DNA of 64,000 nt from Cephaloticoccus sp. (GCA_030833445.1 JAURHD010000013.1:1-64000); one strand, 5' to 3'; numbered from the stretch's first letter, positions 26,270 through 35,828 are shown. The notes: a model not told the origin generated them from the sequence alone. Translations and numbers: made by a program.

Positions 26270-26936
26270 CCGGCGTGTTTTTTAATTGCCGGTAGAGGGC
26301 GTAGCCGATCCCGGTCAGACCGGTGATGGTGGCGGGAATCAGCAGGGCGTTGAAGTCCCACCATTGATAGCCGAATCCACCGATAATGCCGCCTACGATA
26401 AAGCCAGTGATCAATACCAGATGGATCGCGATCTGCCGTGAGATCACCGGTTCACCGCGCAGCCAGTGGCCGCAGGCCAGACCCAGATCGGTGACAATGC
26501 CCGTTACGTGGGTGGTGCGGATGACCGCGCCGCTGTAGGTTGTGGCCATCGCGTTTTGCAGTCCGCAGGCCATGGCGGCGAGGTAGTCGCCGGTATTAGT
26601 GCCGTTACGCAAGGCTATTGTCGCGCCGAATAACAGGCATGATTCCAAACCAAGGGCGACGCCGTAGCGCGGGCCCATTTGCAACGCGCTCCGCCGGATG
26701 ATTATCCCACTTACAACACAGCCTAGAAAGAATGAAACGAGCACCATGCCGGCGTGCCCCGCCAGTCCCAATCGCCCCAAGCTCAAGTAGGTGCTTAGAA
26801 TCGTCGCTGTGCCCGACATGTGGGAAAGTGCCTGGTGGTGGATGCCCATGAAGCCGACGGCATTGATGCTGCCGGCCATCGCAGTGAGAAGAAAAGCGCC
26901 AACCAAGATCCAGGCGGGGATAGGTTTGGAAAGCAT
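26175..26936 (-). CDS. DUF1275 (YoaK-like) membrane protein
   Basis: A 253-residue protein with about six membrane segments and the DUF1275 pattern: AGSINAVGFMGIHHQALSHMSGTATILSTYL, CGLQNAMATTYSGAVIRTTHVTGIVTDLGLACGHWL. Function of the family is unknown. The C-terminal 30 residues are a basic, non-hydrophobic tail (MRGRAPRRRHPLHQTPRRDRDRACP region) encoded antisense to the end of ruvC. This overlap suggests a read-through extension gained after loss of an earlier stop. Confidence 0.85.
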   Translation of the reverse strand: MLSKPIPAWILVGAFLLTAMAGSINAVGFMGIHHQALSHMSGTATILSTYLSLGRLGLAGHAGMVLVSFFLGCVVSGIIIRRSALQMGPRYGVALGLESCLLFGATIALRNGTNTGDYLAAMACGLQNAMATTYSGAVIRTTHVTGIVTDLGLACGHWLRGEPVISRQIAIHLVLITGFIVGGIIGGFGYQWWDFNALLIPATITGLTGIGYALYRQLKNTPVTPARSMRGRAPRRRHPLHQTPRRDRDRACP

Positions 26937-26948
26937 GTGATCCGGGAT

Positions 26949-29612
26949 TTAACCCAGCACGGCCTTGATGACCTTGCCGAGTTCGGTGACCCGGTAAGGC
27001 TTGGTCAGATAACCGCAGAAACCGAGATCAAGAAAACGCTGCGCCATGTCGTCGTTGTCGTAACCGCTCGAAACGATCGCGCGGACATCGGGATCGAGGG
27101 CCTTGAGCGCGTGGAAACATTCTTCGCCTCCCATGCCACCAACCACGGTGATATCCATGATCACGGCGTCGTAAGGCCGGCCGATGTTCAGGTAGCGTTG
27201 ATAAAACTTGATGGCCTCCTCGCCGTTGCGCGCGATGTCGAACTTGTAGTCCAGGCTCTGTAGCATGGTGGAGGTGAGGGTGCAAATTTTCTCGTCGTCG
27301 TCCATGAACAACACGCGTCCGGTGCCGAAGCGGAGGGTGGGGGCGCGCCGGGCCTGAACCTCGGCAGGTTTGTCGGCCTGCGGCACGAATACCGTGAACG
27401 TGGTGCCTTCTCCCACCGTGGAACCGACGCCAAGTTCACCACCGTGTTTGCGCACAATGGAAAGGACGGTAGCAAGGCCGAGCCCAGTGCCGTGTTTTTT
27501 GGTGGTAAAGAAGGGATCGAAAATTTTCTCGAGGTGCTCCGGTTTAATGCCGGAGGCATTGTCACTGACATCGATCTTGATGTAGTCGCCTGCCACCAGC
27601 GGCGGAAACTCGTTCTCAGCCAGACTTACATTGCGCCCGATGATTTGCACGAGGCCGCGATGCGGCGCCGGCGGCATGGCCTGAACGGCATTGACGATCA
27701 GATTTTGAAAGACCTGCAGGATTTGGGAGCGGTCAACCAGCATGGGCCAGGTATCGTCGGGGACATCGACCTCGATTTTCGCGTCACTTCCGGCGGCGGC
27801 TATCTTGACCGAATCCTGGATGATTTCGCGGGCATTGATCAACGTCATTGCGCCCGCTCCGCCCTTGGCCGCCGCGAGTAATTGCTTCGTCAGACCTTTG
27901 GCCGTGAGGCAGGCCTGCTCACTGTCAGCCAGCGCGGTATAGTCGCGATTGTCCTTGGCGAGGGAAATTCCCCCGAGAATGGTGGAAAGGAGATTGTTGA
28001 AATCATGGGCGATGCCACCGGCCAACAAACCCAAGGCCTCGAAGCGGTTGGCCTTGAGCAATTCCTCGGGGGTGAGATTCATCTCATTCGGGTCACGGAA
28101 GACCACCACCACCCCTTGGGCGAGCCCGTCTGAACCGAAGGAAACCGTGGCCGTCCAAACAATCGGCACCGGAGCGGCATCTTCGCCGATGTCCATGGAG
28201 TGTTGATTGCTGAGGGGCAGGGTTCCTTCCGCCGCCAGCGCGCGTTCACAGACATCTTCGCCCGGCAGACCCGATTGCCGGTCGATCAAACGCATGACTT
28301 CGTTGACCGGTCGACCGAGCGCTTGGTCAGGAGCCATGTGGAGCAACCGCCCCGCAGTCGCGTTAAGGTAACTGACCTTGCCATGAGCGTCGGTCACGAG
28401 CACGGCTTCGGCCAGCAGTTCCAAAGTGTCCTCGACCATTTGCGGCGCGAGGTTGCCACCCGCGACCGCTGAGCCGAGATTGTCGGGCAAGGCGCAGAAA
28501 AAACCAGTAATGCGCGCGAGGTCATGGCGTCGGGTGAGATGGCGTTGCGCCCCCATCAGCAGGGTGATCGGTGTCCCGTCGCGGCGTTGCAGATTGGCCA
28601 CTTCGCACCAAGTGCCGTGACCCGGGGAACGGGACAACCACCAGCCTTCGAGGCCGGCCCCGGTTTCACCTGCCGGGATCACGGAGCGAAACAGATCCGG
28701 GGTGGCATTGTCGCCTTCGGATTCAAAACCGAATAACTCGCACCACGCGGGTGAATACCAGAAACGCTGGTTACTGAAATCGAGTTCAAATACCCCGGCC
28801 GGGCCGCCATCGCTTAGTTCCTGAAGGCGGTCGTCATTGGCCAAGCTCGCTTCCTCGACTTCCTTGCGCTCGGTGATGTCGATGATCACGCCGCTGACCC
28901 GTTCAACCTTGGCTGCTTCGGTTACGACTAGCTGGCCGACGCAATGAATCCAAATGTAATGCCCGCGCTGATGACGCATGCGAAACTCGACATCAAAGGG
29001 TTGCGCCCCTGCCGTGGCTCGCCGACCGATTTGATCCGGAGCCGCCGCGGAGTCTTCAGGGTGAATCAGGTCCAGCCAAGTGCTGTAGGTATTAGCCAAC
29101 TCGGCTTCAACATAGCCGAGGATACGTTTCCATGCCGCGCTGTATTGGGCGGTTCCATTCAGGGGATTGAGGTCGAAAAATCCCAATCCCGATGCCATGC
29201 CCACCTGGTCCGATTGATCAGCAGTGGGGATAACGGTATCGGCTGCGATTGGCACCGCCCGGACCGTGGCAATCAGTTGCCGATCCAGACCGGTTGCGGC
29301 CTCCAAATGAACCAGCACGCTCCGGCAACTACCATCGTGCAGCTTGGCATCCAGTTTGGTATCCCGATCCAGCACGGAGTCACGCAAGGCCAGCCACTGG
29401 GTCTCCAGCCAATCGCTTTCATCCGAAACAATATCAAACTCAAACAATTGCACAAAGGCCTCACCACAAAGGTTCCGGGCTGCCACTCCCCAAAAGTTGG
29501 CCGCCGAGTTATTACAGGCCTGCACCACTCCAGCCTCGTCCATAACCAACACCGCCGCCGTGGGTGAATCAGCGGGTGGGGAGAGTTCGGTCTGTGATGG
29601 AGGGATACTCAC
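26949..29612 (-). CDS. Hybrid sensor histidine kinase (PAS repeats, HisKA, HATPase, receiver)
   Basis: An 887-residue soluble hybrid kinase. It has about four PAS-like modules: 15-115, 135-250 (with the PAC sequence GVIIDITERKEVEEA), 260-375 and 395-510. A HisKA follows with phospho-accepting H536 (GGIAHDFNNLLSTI). The HATPase shows FQNLIVNAVQAMP, DNASGIKPEHLEKIFDPFFTT and GTGLGLATV. A C-terminal receiver begins about 765, with D820 in PYDAVIMDITVVGGMGG and the conserved lysine in YLTKPY. There are no membrane helices, so it senses a cytoplasmic signal. It begins with GTG overlapping the hemH stop (GTGA), so translation is likely coupled to ferrochelatase. A partner regulator is not adjacent. 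Confidence 0.92.
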   Translation of the reverse strand: MSIPPSQTELSPPADSPTAAVLVMDEAGVVQACNNSAANFWGVAARNLCGEAFVQLFEFDIVSDESDWLETQWLALRDSVLDRDTKLDAKLHDGSCRSVLVHLEAATGLDRQLIATVRAVPIAADTVIPTADQSDQVGMASGLGFFDLNPLNGTAQYSAAWKRILGYVEAELANTYSTWLDLIHPEDSAAAPDQIGRRATAGAQPFDVEFRMRHQRGHYIWIHCVGQLVVTEAAKVERVSGVIIDITERKEVEEASLANDDRLQELSDGGPAGVFELDFSNQRFWYSPAWCELFGFESEGDNATPDLFRSVIPAGETGAGLEGWWLSRSPGHGTWCEVANLQRRDGTPITLLMGAQRHLTRRHDLARITGFFCALPDNLGSAVAGGNLAPQMVEDTLELLAEAVLVTDAHGKVSYLNATAGRLLHMAPDQALGRPVNEVMRLIDRQSGLPGEDVCERALAAEGTLPLSNQHSMDIGEDAAPVPIVWTATVSFGSDGLAQGVVVVFRDPNEMNLTPEELLKANRFEALGLLAGGIAHDFNNLLSTILGGISLAKDNRDYTALADSEQACLTAKGLTKQLLAAAKGGAGAMTLINAREIIQDSVKIAAAGSDAKIEVDVPDDTWPMLVDRSQILQVFQNLIVNAVQAMPPAPHRGLVQIIGRNVSLAENEFPPLVAGDYIKIDVSDNASGIKPEHLEKIFDPFFTTKKHGTGLGLATVLSIVRKHGGELGVGSTVGEGTTFTVFVPQADKPAEVQARRAPTLRFGTGRVLFMDDDEKICTLTSTMLQSLDYKFDIARNGEEAIKFYQRYLNIGRPYDAVIMDITVVGGMGGEECFHALKALDPDVRAIVSSGYDNDDMAQRFLDLGFCGYLTKPYRVTELGKVIKAVLG

Positions 29613-30640
29613 CGGGCTTCATTCAACCAAACGCGAGTGCGTTTGGCGAGAAAATCGATAAAGGCTGGATGGTCGTTGAGGCAGGGGATTTGTTGGAAGG
29701 ATTCGCCGCCAGCGGCGAGAAAGGTTTCGCGGCCCTGTTGCTGGATTTCCTCGAGCGTTTCCAAGCAGTCGGAGGTGAATGCCGGACAAATCACGAGGAG
29801 TTTTTTGAATCCAGCTTTGGGCAGGCGCTCGAACTCCTGATCGGTAAATGGGGTCAGCCAGGGCTCACCTGCGAGCCGGGATTGGAAGGACATGGAGTGT
29901 TTGTCTGCCGCAATACCGGCTTTGATCACCAGGGCCTGAGTGGTGGCCACGCATTGGGCCTTGTAGCAGGTGGCGTGGGCTGGGGAGCACGTGGTGCAAC
30001 AATCCGGCACAATCGTGCAGTGGGCCTTGGAGGAATCGGCCTTGCGCATATGCCGCTCCGGCAAGCCGTGGTAGGAGAATAACAAATAGTCGTGAGGCTC
30101 GGCGAGGTGGGGCGCGGCCACGGCATGTAGCGCCGCGATGTAATCTTCGTCGGCAAAGAATGGCTGCACGGTGGTCACCTTGAGCTGCGGTGCCTGTTGG
30201 GCGACGGATTCCTTTACGCGCACCACCACGGTTTCCCATGAAGACATCGCGTAGTGTGGATATTGGGGAAAGAGCAGGATCTCCTCAATTCCGTCCGCGG
30301 CGATTTTTGCGATCACGGAATCGACTGACGGCTGGCCGTAACGCATCGCCAGATAGACCGGGGTGTCCGGACCGAGCGTGGCGGCGAGTTTCTGCTGCAC
30401 CGAGATCGAGGTAGTAACCAAGGGCGATCCTTGGTCGGTCCAAATCTGTTCGTAGGCGTGGGCGGACTTTTTCGGCCGCGTGCGCAGGATGATGCCTTCA
30501 AGCAGGGCCCAGCGCACCGGCGCCGGCACATCGAGCACGCGTTCGTCGCCCAGAAATTCCCGCAGGTAGTTGCGCACATCCGCCACCGAAGTGGAAGCGG
30601 GAGAACCTAGATTGACTAACAGAACGGCACGGCGTGACAT
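29609..30640 (-). CDS. hemH: Ferrochelatase
   Basis: A 343-residue class II chelatase that inserts Fe2+ into protoporphyrin IX (or coproporphyrin III). Seen: LLVNLGSPAS at the N-terminus, YLAMRYGQPSV, LLFPQYPHYAMSSWETV, the active-site LLFSYHGLPERHM, and SFQSRLAGEPWLTPFTDQEF with VICPAFTSDCLETLEEI. A cysteine-rich stretch after the active site (HCTIVPDCCTTC, then CYKAQC) contains six cysteines, which is compatible with an internal [2Fe-2S] cluster as known for some bacterial ferrochelatases. Its stop overlaps the kinase start. HemB is encoded at 42343. Confidence 0.95.
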   Translation of the reverse strand: MSRRAVLLVNLGSPASTSVADVRNYLREFLGDERVLDVPAPVRWALLEGIILRTRPKKSAHAYEQIWTDQGSPLVTTSISVQQKLAATLGPDTPVYLAMRYGQPSVDSVIAKIAADGIEEILLFPQYPHYAMSSWETVVVRVKESVAQQAPQLKVTTVQPFFADEDYIAALHAVAAPHLAEPHDYLLFSYHGLPERHMRKADSSKAHCTIVPDCCTTCSPAHATCYKAQCVATTQALVIKAGIAADKHSMSFQSRLAGEPWLTPFTDQEFERLPKAGFKKLLVICPAFTSDCLETLEEIQQQGRETFLAAGGESFQQIPCLNDHPAFIDFLAKRTRVWLNEAR

Positions 30641-30715
30641 GCGAAAAATACGAGGTCACAATACGCAGGGTTGTCAAATCCCACCGGGCGGCGTTTATTC
30701 GCGGTTTATTTGCCC

Positions 30716-32305
30716 ATGGCCACTCAACGTAAACCTGTTCTCCTCGTGATTCGCGACGGTTGGGGTAAGAATCCCGATCCGACCCAGGATAAATTTAATG
30801 CCACTGAGCAAGCGGTCACCCCTTGCGATGACATGCTGCATGCGAACTATCCCGTGACCTTGGTCAAGGCCTCGGGCCTCGACGTCGGCTTGCCCGATGG
30901 CCAGATGGGCAACTCGGAGGTCGGCCATGAAAACATCGGGGCTGGCCGTATCGTCGACCAAGAATTGGTGCGGCTGAACAAACTCTTCTCCGAGAACCAG
31001 CTCGCCCAGAACCTGGTGTGGCACGAAATCGTCGCCCGGTTGAATGACAATCCGAAGGCGCGGCTCCACCTCATGGGTATCGTGTCCGATGGTGGGGTGC
31101 ATGGGATGTTGGAGCATCTTTATGGCATTTTGCTGCAGGCGAAGGCAGACGGACTCGCGGGCCGCGTCTTCATTCACGGCTTTATGGATGGGCGCGACAC
31201 GCCGCCCCAGAGCGGACTCGGCTACATCAAACAGGTGGAAGCGAAACTGCAGGAAATTGGTGTCGGCCAAATTGCCACCGTCTGCGGGCGTTTCTGGGCG
31301 ATGGACCGCGATAACCGCTGGGAACGCGTGCAAACCGCCTACGATCTGCTTTCCGGACGCAAAATCGCGGCCACCTCGGCGAATGCCGAAGCGGCCATTG
31401 CGGGCTATTATGAAAAGCCGCTCAGCGAAACGCAGAAGGGCGACGAGTTTGTGGCCCCGACTGCCATCGTGGACAAGAATGGCGAGCCGCTCGCAACCTT
31501 TGCCGACGGGGATGCGGTGCTTTTCTATAACTACCGGGGTGACCGTCCGCGCGAGATCACCAAGGCCTTCGTGATGGATGATTTCGTGGGCTTCGACCGT
31601 GGACCGAAGCTGGATCTCTATTACGCGACCATGACCGAATATGAGGCCGGACTGCCGGTGCACATCATATCCGGCAAACCCGCCAAGTTGAAAAACATCC
31701 TCGGTGAAGTGGTGAGCAATGCCGGCATTGTTCAGTTTCGTTGCGCCGAGACGGAGAAAAATCCGCACGTGACATTCTTCTTCAACAATTACCGGGACGA
31801 ACCCTTTCCCGGGCAGGTTAACGCCTGTCCCTCCAGTCCCAAAGTGCCGACCTACGATATGCAGCCCGAGATGTCCGCAACACAGGTGACGGCCGAGGCG
31901 AAGGCAGCGATTCTATCCGGCCAATACGGACTGGTCGTGGTCAACTACGCCAATCCCGACATGGTCGGTCACACCGGTTCCTTGCCAGCGGCGATCAAAG
32001 CCTGCGAGGCGACGGACCAAGGTTTGAGTGAATTGCTCGAAGCTCTCGCCACTAAGGATGGCAAGGCGGTGGTGCTGGCTGATCACGGCAATGCCGAGCA
32101 AATGTGGGACCCGATTAACAACGGCCCGCATACGGCGCATACGTTGAATCTCGTCGAGGTATTTGTAATAGGGAAGGGCCTAGTGGCCGGTCAGACCAAG
32201 ATGCGCTCCGGCGGACGCTTGGCCGATATCGCCCCGACGGTGCTCGACCTGATGGGCTTGCCCAAACCTGCCGAGATGACGGGCGAGAGTCTGATCGTCA
32301 GCTGA
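30716..32305 (+). CDS. gpmI: 2,3-bisphosphoglycerate-independent phosphoglycerate mutase
   Basis: A 529-residue glycolytic enzyme of the alkaline-phosphatase superfamily with two manganese ions. Seen: VLLVIRDGWGKNPDP (metal Asp), LPDGQMGNSEVGHENIGAGR with the phospho-serine in GNSEVGH, FIHGFMDGRDTPP, CGRFWAMDRDNRWERVQ, FYNYRGDRPREITKAF, VVNYANPDMVGHTG, ADHGNAEQM and NNGPHTAHTLN. The start at 30716 follows the family N-terminus. A hairpin terminator follows. Confidence 0.96.
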   Translation: MATQRKPVLLVIRDGWGKNPDPTQDKFNATEQAVTPCDDMLHANYPVTLVKASGLDVGLPDGQMGNSEVGHENIGAGRIVDQELVRLNKLFSENQLAQNLVWHEIVARLNDNPKARLHLMGIVSDGGVHGMLEHLYGILLQAKADGLAGRVFIHGFMDGRDTPPQSGLGYIKQVEAKLQEIGVGQIATVCGRFWAMDRDNRWERVQTAYDLLSGRKIAATSANAEAAIAGYYEKPLSETQKGDEFVAPTAIVDKNGEPLATFADGDAVLFYNYRGDRPREITKAFVMDDFVGFDRGPKLDLYYATMTEYEAGLPVHIISGKPAKLKNILGEVVSNAGIVQFRCAETEKNPHVTFFFNNYRDEPFPGQVNACPSSPKVPTYDMQPEMSATQVTAEAKAAILSGQYGLVVVNYANPDMVGHTGSLPAAIKACEATDQGLSELLEALATKDGKAVVLADHGNAEQMWDPINNGPHTAHTLNLVEVFVIGKGLVAGQTKMRSGGRLADIAPTVLDLMGLPKPAEMTGESLIVS

Positions 32306-32311
32306 TCTAAA

Positions 32312-32353
32312 TTGTAGGACGGAATAGCTGTTCCCGTTCTACAAATCGTTTTT
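32312..32353 (+). terminator. Intrinsic terminator after gpmI
   Basis: TTGTAGGACGG pairs with CCCGTTCTACAA (ends 32344) with a short loop, followed by a T-run (GTTTTT, to about 32353). It begins 7 nt after the gpmI stop. Confidence 0.75.
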
Positions 32354-32419
32354 CCATGACCGAGAAAACCATTGCGCTCGGTTGGTGGGGTGGGTTCTTC
32401 TGTCCGGCTGTATTTTCCC

Positions 32420-34213
32420 ATGAAACGCACCCATCATTGTGCCCAACTCACCAAGGCTGACCTCGGCGCGACTGTGTCGTTGTCCGGCTGGGTGGATTCC
32501 GTCCGCGACCACGGCGGCATCAACTTCATCGATTTGCGCGATCGCAAAGGCATCACGCAGATCAAGTTCGATCCGCAGGACGATGCCAATCTGGGTGAAC
32601 TGGCCGCGCATCTGAAGCCGGAATCGGTGATCAGAATCACGGGAAAAGTAGTGGTCCGGCCCGAAGGCACGATGAATGCCGGTCTGCCCACGGGTGAGAT
32701 CGAAGTAAACGCTTCCGCGCTGGAAGTGCTCAACGCTTCGGAAACTCCGCCATTCCCGTTGGACGATGCCGGTGGTGACAAGGTCAACGAAGACCTGCGC
32801 CTGACCTATCGTTATCTCGATCTGCGCCGGCCGAAAATGGCGAAGAACCTGCGGGTGCGGCACAAGGCCACGAAGGTGATCCGCGATTACTTTGATACGC
32901 AGGAATTCATCGAGGTGGAGACTCCGGCGCTCTTCAAGAGCACGCCGGAAGGCGCGCGCGAATACCTCGTGCCGTCCCGCATTCATCCGGGTGAATTCTA
33001 CGCGCTCTCCCAATCACCGCAGCAGTATAAGCAGATCCTGATGGTGGCCGGTGTGGAAAAGTATTTTCAGATCGCCCGCTGTTTCCGGGACGAGGATTTG
33101 CGCGCCGACCGTCAGATGGAATTCACCCAGGTCGACGTCGAGGCTTCGTTTGTTACGCGCGAAGATATTTATGCCCTGTTCGAAGGCATGGTGAAGAAAC
33201 TGTGGCTCGAGGTGCTCGGCACCGAATTGACCACGCCTTTCCTGCGCCTGCCCTATCACGAAGTCATGAACCGGTTCGGGGTGGACAAGCCCGATCTGCG
33301 TTTCCGTCTCGAGCTGCAAGACTTCACGGAGCTGTTCAAGACCTCCAGCTTCAAGGTGTTCTCTGCGACGGCCACCGGTGGTGGTGCCGTCAAGGCGCTC
33401 AACGCCAAGGGCCTCGCCGATATCACGCAGGGTGAATTGAAGAGTCTCGAAGAAGCAGCGAAATCACTCGGGGCCAAGGGTCTCGCCTTCATCAAGGTGG
33501 AGGGTGGCGAATGGAAATCGCCGATCGTGAAATTCTTCAGCGAAGCCGAAAAGGCCGAGCTCACCGCCAAGCTCAACATCGAGGACGGCGACATCATCTT
33601 CTTTGCGGCTTCGGAATGGGAACGCGCCTGTGCGATCCTCGGTCGCGTGCGACTTGACTCCGCACAACTGCTGGTCAAACGCGGTAAACTTTCGATCCCG
33701 CACACCGATTGGAAATTCCTGTGGGTGATCGATTTTCCGTTGATGTCCTACGACGAGGAACGCGGTGGTTTTGCGGCCACGCATCATCCTTTCACCTCGC
33801 CGGTGCCGGAAGATATCGCGCTGCTCGACAGTGACCCGAAGAAGGTTCGCGGGCAGCACTACGACTTGGTGCTTAACGGCATGGAGTTGGGTGGAGGATC
33901 CATTCGTATTCATCAACCGGCCCTGCAGAAAAAAGTCTTTGAAGATGTGCTTAAAATTCCGGCCGATGTGGTCGAGAGCCGCTTTGGCTACATGCTGAAG
34001 GCCTTCACTTACGGTGCGCCACCACACGGCGGCATTGCCTTTGGTCTCGACCGCATGGTCGCACTGCTCTGCGGCACGACCAGCATCCGCGATGTGATTG
34101 CCTTCCCGAAAACCCAGAAAGGGCAGGACCTCATGGCCCAGAGCCCGACCCCGGTGACCGCAAAGCAATTGAAGGATCTCCATATCCAGACCGTGATTCC
34201 GCCGGAAAGCTGA
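32420..34213 (+). CDS. aspS: Aspartyl-tRNA synthetase
   Basis: A 597-residue class II synthetase of the bacterial type. An N-terminal OB-fold anticodon domain (GATVSLSGWVDSVRDHGGINFIDLRDRKG) is followed by motif 1, motif 2 (FRDEDLRADRQMEFTQVD), the bacterial GAD insertion (about 300-420) and motif 3 (GIAFGLDRMVALLCG). FKSTPEGAREYLVPSR and SPQQYKQILMVAG are present. Whether it also charges tRNA-Asn depends on the presence of AsnRS/GatCAB, not visible here. The start at 32420 corresponds to the family N-terminus. A good terminator follows. Confidence 0.96.
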   Translation: MKRTHHCAQLTKADLGATVSLSGWVDSVRDHGGINFIDLRDRKGITQIKFDPQDDANLGELAAHLKPESVIRITGKVVVRPEGTMNAGLPTGEIEVNASALEVLNASETPPFPLDDAGGDKVNEDLRLTYRYLDLRRPKMAKNLRVRHKATKVIRDYFDTQEFIEVETPALFKSTPEGAREYLVPSRIHPGEFYALSQSPQQYKQILMVAGVEKYFQIARCFRDEDLRADRQMEFTQVDVEASFVTREDIYALFEGMVKKLWLEVLGTELTTPFLRLPYHEVMNRFGVDKPDLRFRLELQDFTELFKTSSFKVFSATATGGGAVKALNAKGLADITQGELKSLEEAAKSLGAKGLAFIKVEGGEWKSPIVKFFSEAEKAELTAKLNIEDGDIIFFAASEWERACAILGRVRLDSAQLLVKRGKLSIPHTDWKFLWVIDFPLMSYDEERGGFAATHHPFTSPVPEDIALLDSDPKKVRGQHYDLVLNGMELGGGSIRIHQPALQKKVFEDVLKIPADVVESRFGYMLKAFTYGAPPHGGIAFGLDRMVALLCGTTSIRDVIAFPKTQKGQDLMAQSPTPVTAKQLKDLHIQTVIPPES

Positions 34214-34234
34214 GTTTTTTGTCATAATCCTTCC

Positions 34235-34267
34235 AAACCGGAGTCTCCAAAGGCTCCGGTTTTTTTG
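34235..34267 (+). terminator. Intrinsic terminator after aspS
   Basis: ACCGGAG (34237-34243) and CTCCGGT (34254-34260) form a stem, followed by six or seven T. It lies about 20 nt after the aspS stop. Confidence 0.9.
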
Positions 34268-34325
34268 GGTATTTCCACTGGTAAAACCACCTTCAGGACC
34301 GGGCGGTGGAAAAAGGAAACGAGGG

Positions 34326-34343
34326 TTGGCATGACCCCTGCTA
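34326..34343 (+). promoter_or_regulatory. Candidate sigma-54 promoter of amtB1
   Basis: TTGGCATGACCCCTGCTA has the invariant GG (34328-34329) and GC (34340-34341) exactly 10 nt apart, close to the TGGCAC-N5-TTGCA consensus. Predicted start of transcription is near 34353, giving a 60-nt leader to amtB1. Sigma-54 control fits an ammonium transporter/PII operon. Confidence 0.75.
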
Positions 34344-34412
34344 AACCACGGACAGCCCTATCAGGAGATAGTGCCTTCACTCGTCACTAACCCACTACAC
34401 GCACCTAACATT

Positions 34413-35789
34413 ATGAAGCAACGGTCCCCGCACCTAAGCCGATACTTGAAGATGACAGGCATCTTCATGTTTCTGGCTTTGTTCTCGACAGTCTTTGCGC
34501 AGGAAGCTGCCGAAGCGCCGAAATACGCAGATCTGGCGGCTTTCTCGGAATCTCCGGGATTTTCGCTGTTTACGGTAAATAACGTCTGGATGATGCTGGC
34601 CACCGGTCTGGTGTTCATCATGCACCTCGGTTTCGCCACCGTCGAATCCGGCCTCACGCAGTCCAAAAACACGGTCAACATTCTCTTCAAGAATACCCTG
34701 ATCCCGTGTATCGGTCTGCTGACCTACGCAATCTGCGGATTCAATTTGATGTATCCCGGCGTGGATGGCGGCTGGTTCGCATTTGCTGGCTTCGGCGTAA
34801 GTGTCGCTGATCCGGTTGCCAACCTGACCGACGTCTATAATCCCGGTTACACCTATTGGACGGACTTCCTCTTCCAAGGCATGTTCGCCGCGACTGCCGC
34901 GACGATCGTCTCCGGCGCCGTGGCCGAACGTATCAAGCTCGGCAAGTTCCTCGTCTTCTCGACGCTCTTCGTCGCGATTTCCTACCCGATCACCGGATAT
35001 TGGAAATGGGGTAATGGCTGGCTGAACACGATGGACACGCCTTTCTATGATTTCGCCGGTTCCACCTTGGTGCACTCGGTTGGTGGTTGGGGCGCCCTTG
35101 CTGGTGTCCTCCTCCTCGGTCCCCGTCTCGGCAAGTTCAAGGACGGCAAAGTATTTCCGATCCTCGGCCACTCGATGCCGCTCGCGACCATTGGTGTATT
35201 CCTCCTGTGGCTCGGCTGGTTCGGTTTCAACGGTGGTTCGGTCCTCTCGGCTGATCCTGGTCTGACCTCCCTCGTGCTCATGACGACCTGCTTGGCTGCG
35301 GCTGCAGGTGGCGTGGGTGCCGCCTTCACTTCCTGGATCGTGCTCAAGAAACCCGATCTCTCGATGGCCTTGAACGGTATTCTGGCTGGCTTGGTGGGTA
35401 TCACTGCTGGTGCCGACCAAATGGCTGCGATGTCCGCCTCCATCATCGGTCTCATCTCCGGTATCCTCGTTGTCTTCTCCGTGTTGTTCTTCGACAAGTT
35501 GAAGATTGATGATCCAGTGGGTGCGCTCTCCGTGCACTTGGTCTGCGGTATCTTCGGCACACTCGCCGTCGGTATCTGGGGCAACCTCGCTGGCTCCGCC
35601 CAGATCATCTCCCAGTTGAAGGGTATCGTCTCCATCGGTATCTTCACCTTCATCTTTGCCTTCGTCGTATTCTACGTGCTGAAGCTGTTCGGTGGTATCC
35701 GCGTGAGTGCTGAGGAAGAGACTGAGGGTCTCGACATTGGCGAGCACGGTGCTGAAGCCTATCCTGACTTCACTACCGCTCACAAATGA
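34413..35789 (+). CDS. amtB: Ammonium transporter AmtB (first copy)
   Basis: A 458-residue channel of the Amt/Rh family with an N-terminal signal peptide (MTGIFMFLALFSTVFAQ) and eleven membrane helices. Conserved pore elements: GFATVESGLTQSKNTVNILFKN, the DFAGSTLVHSVGGW segment with the first pore histidine, WLGWFGFNGGS, and the second pore histidine in LSVHLVCGIFGTLAVG. It conducts ammonium into the cell and is expected to be gated by GlnK, whose gene follows 82 nt later. The start at 34413 gives the best signal peptide; a GTG at 34371 with AGGAG close by is an alternative. Candidate sigma-54 promoter upstream. Confidence 0.95.
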   Translation: MKQRSPHLSRYLKMTGIFMFLALFSTVFAQEAAEAPKYADLAAFSESPGFSLFTVNNVWMMLATGLVFIMHLGFATVESGLTQSKNTVNILFKNTLIPCIGLLTYAICGFNLMYPGVDGGWFAFAGFGVSVADPVANLTDVYNPGYTYWTDFLFQGMFAATAATIVSGAVAERIKLGKFLVFSTLFVAISYPITGYWKWGNGWLNTMDTPFYDFAGSTLVHSVGGWGALAGVLLLGPRLGKFKDGKVFPILGHSMPLATIGVFLLWLGWFGFNGGSVLSADPGLTSLVLMTTCLAAAAGGVGAAFTSWIVLKKPDLSMALNGILAGLVGITAGADQMAAMSASIIGLISGILVVFSVLFFDKLKIDDPVGALSVHLVCGIFGTLAVGIWGNLAGSAQIISQLKGIVSIGIFTFIFAFVVFYVLKLFGGIRVSAEEETEGLDIGEHGAEAYPDFTTAHK

Positions 35790-35796
35790 TTCTGGC

Positions 35797-35828
35797 GGGT
35801 TGACTCGACGCTTGCGCCGGGTCAGCCC
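35797..35828 (+). other. Hairpin between amtB1 and glnK1
   Basis: GGGTTGAC (35797-35804) pairs with GTCAGCCC (35821-35828), 8 bp, 16-nt loop, no T-run behind it. It may stabilise or process the mRNA so that glnK and amtB are made in different amounts. Confidence 0.45.

Noticed and set aside
34434-35783. Open frame of 449 codons on the minus strand opposite amtB1
   Set aside because: Composition is Glu/Asp/His-rich mirror of membrane-protein codons; no homology pattern, complete overlap with a certain gene.
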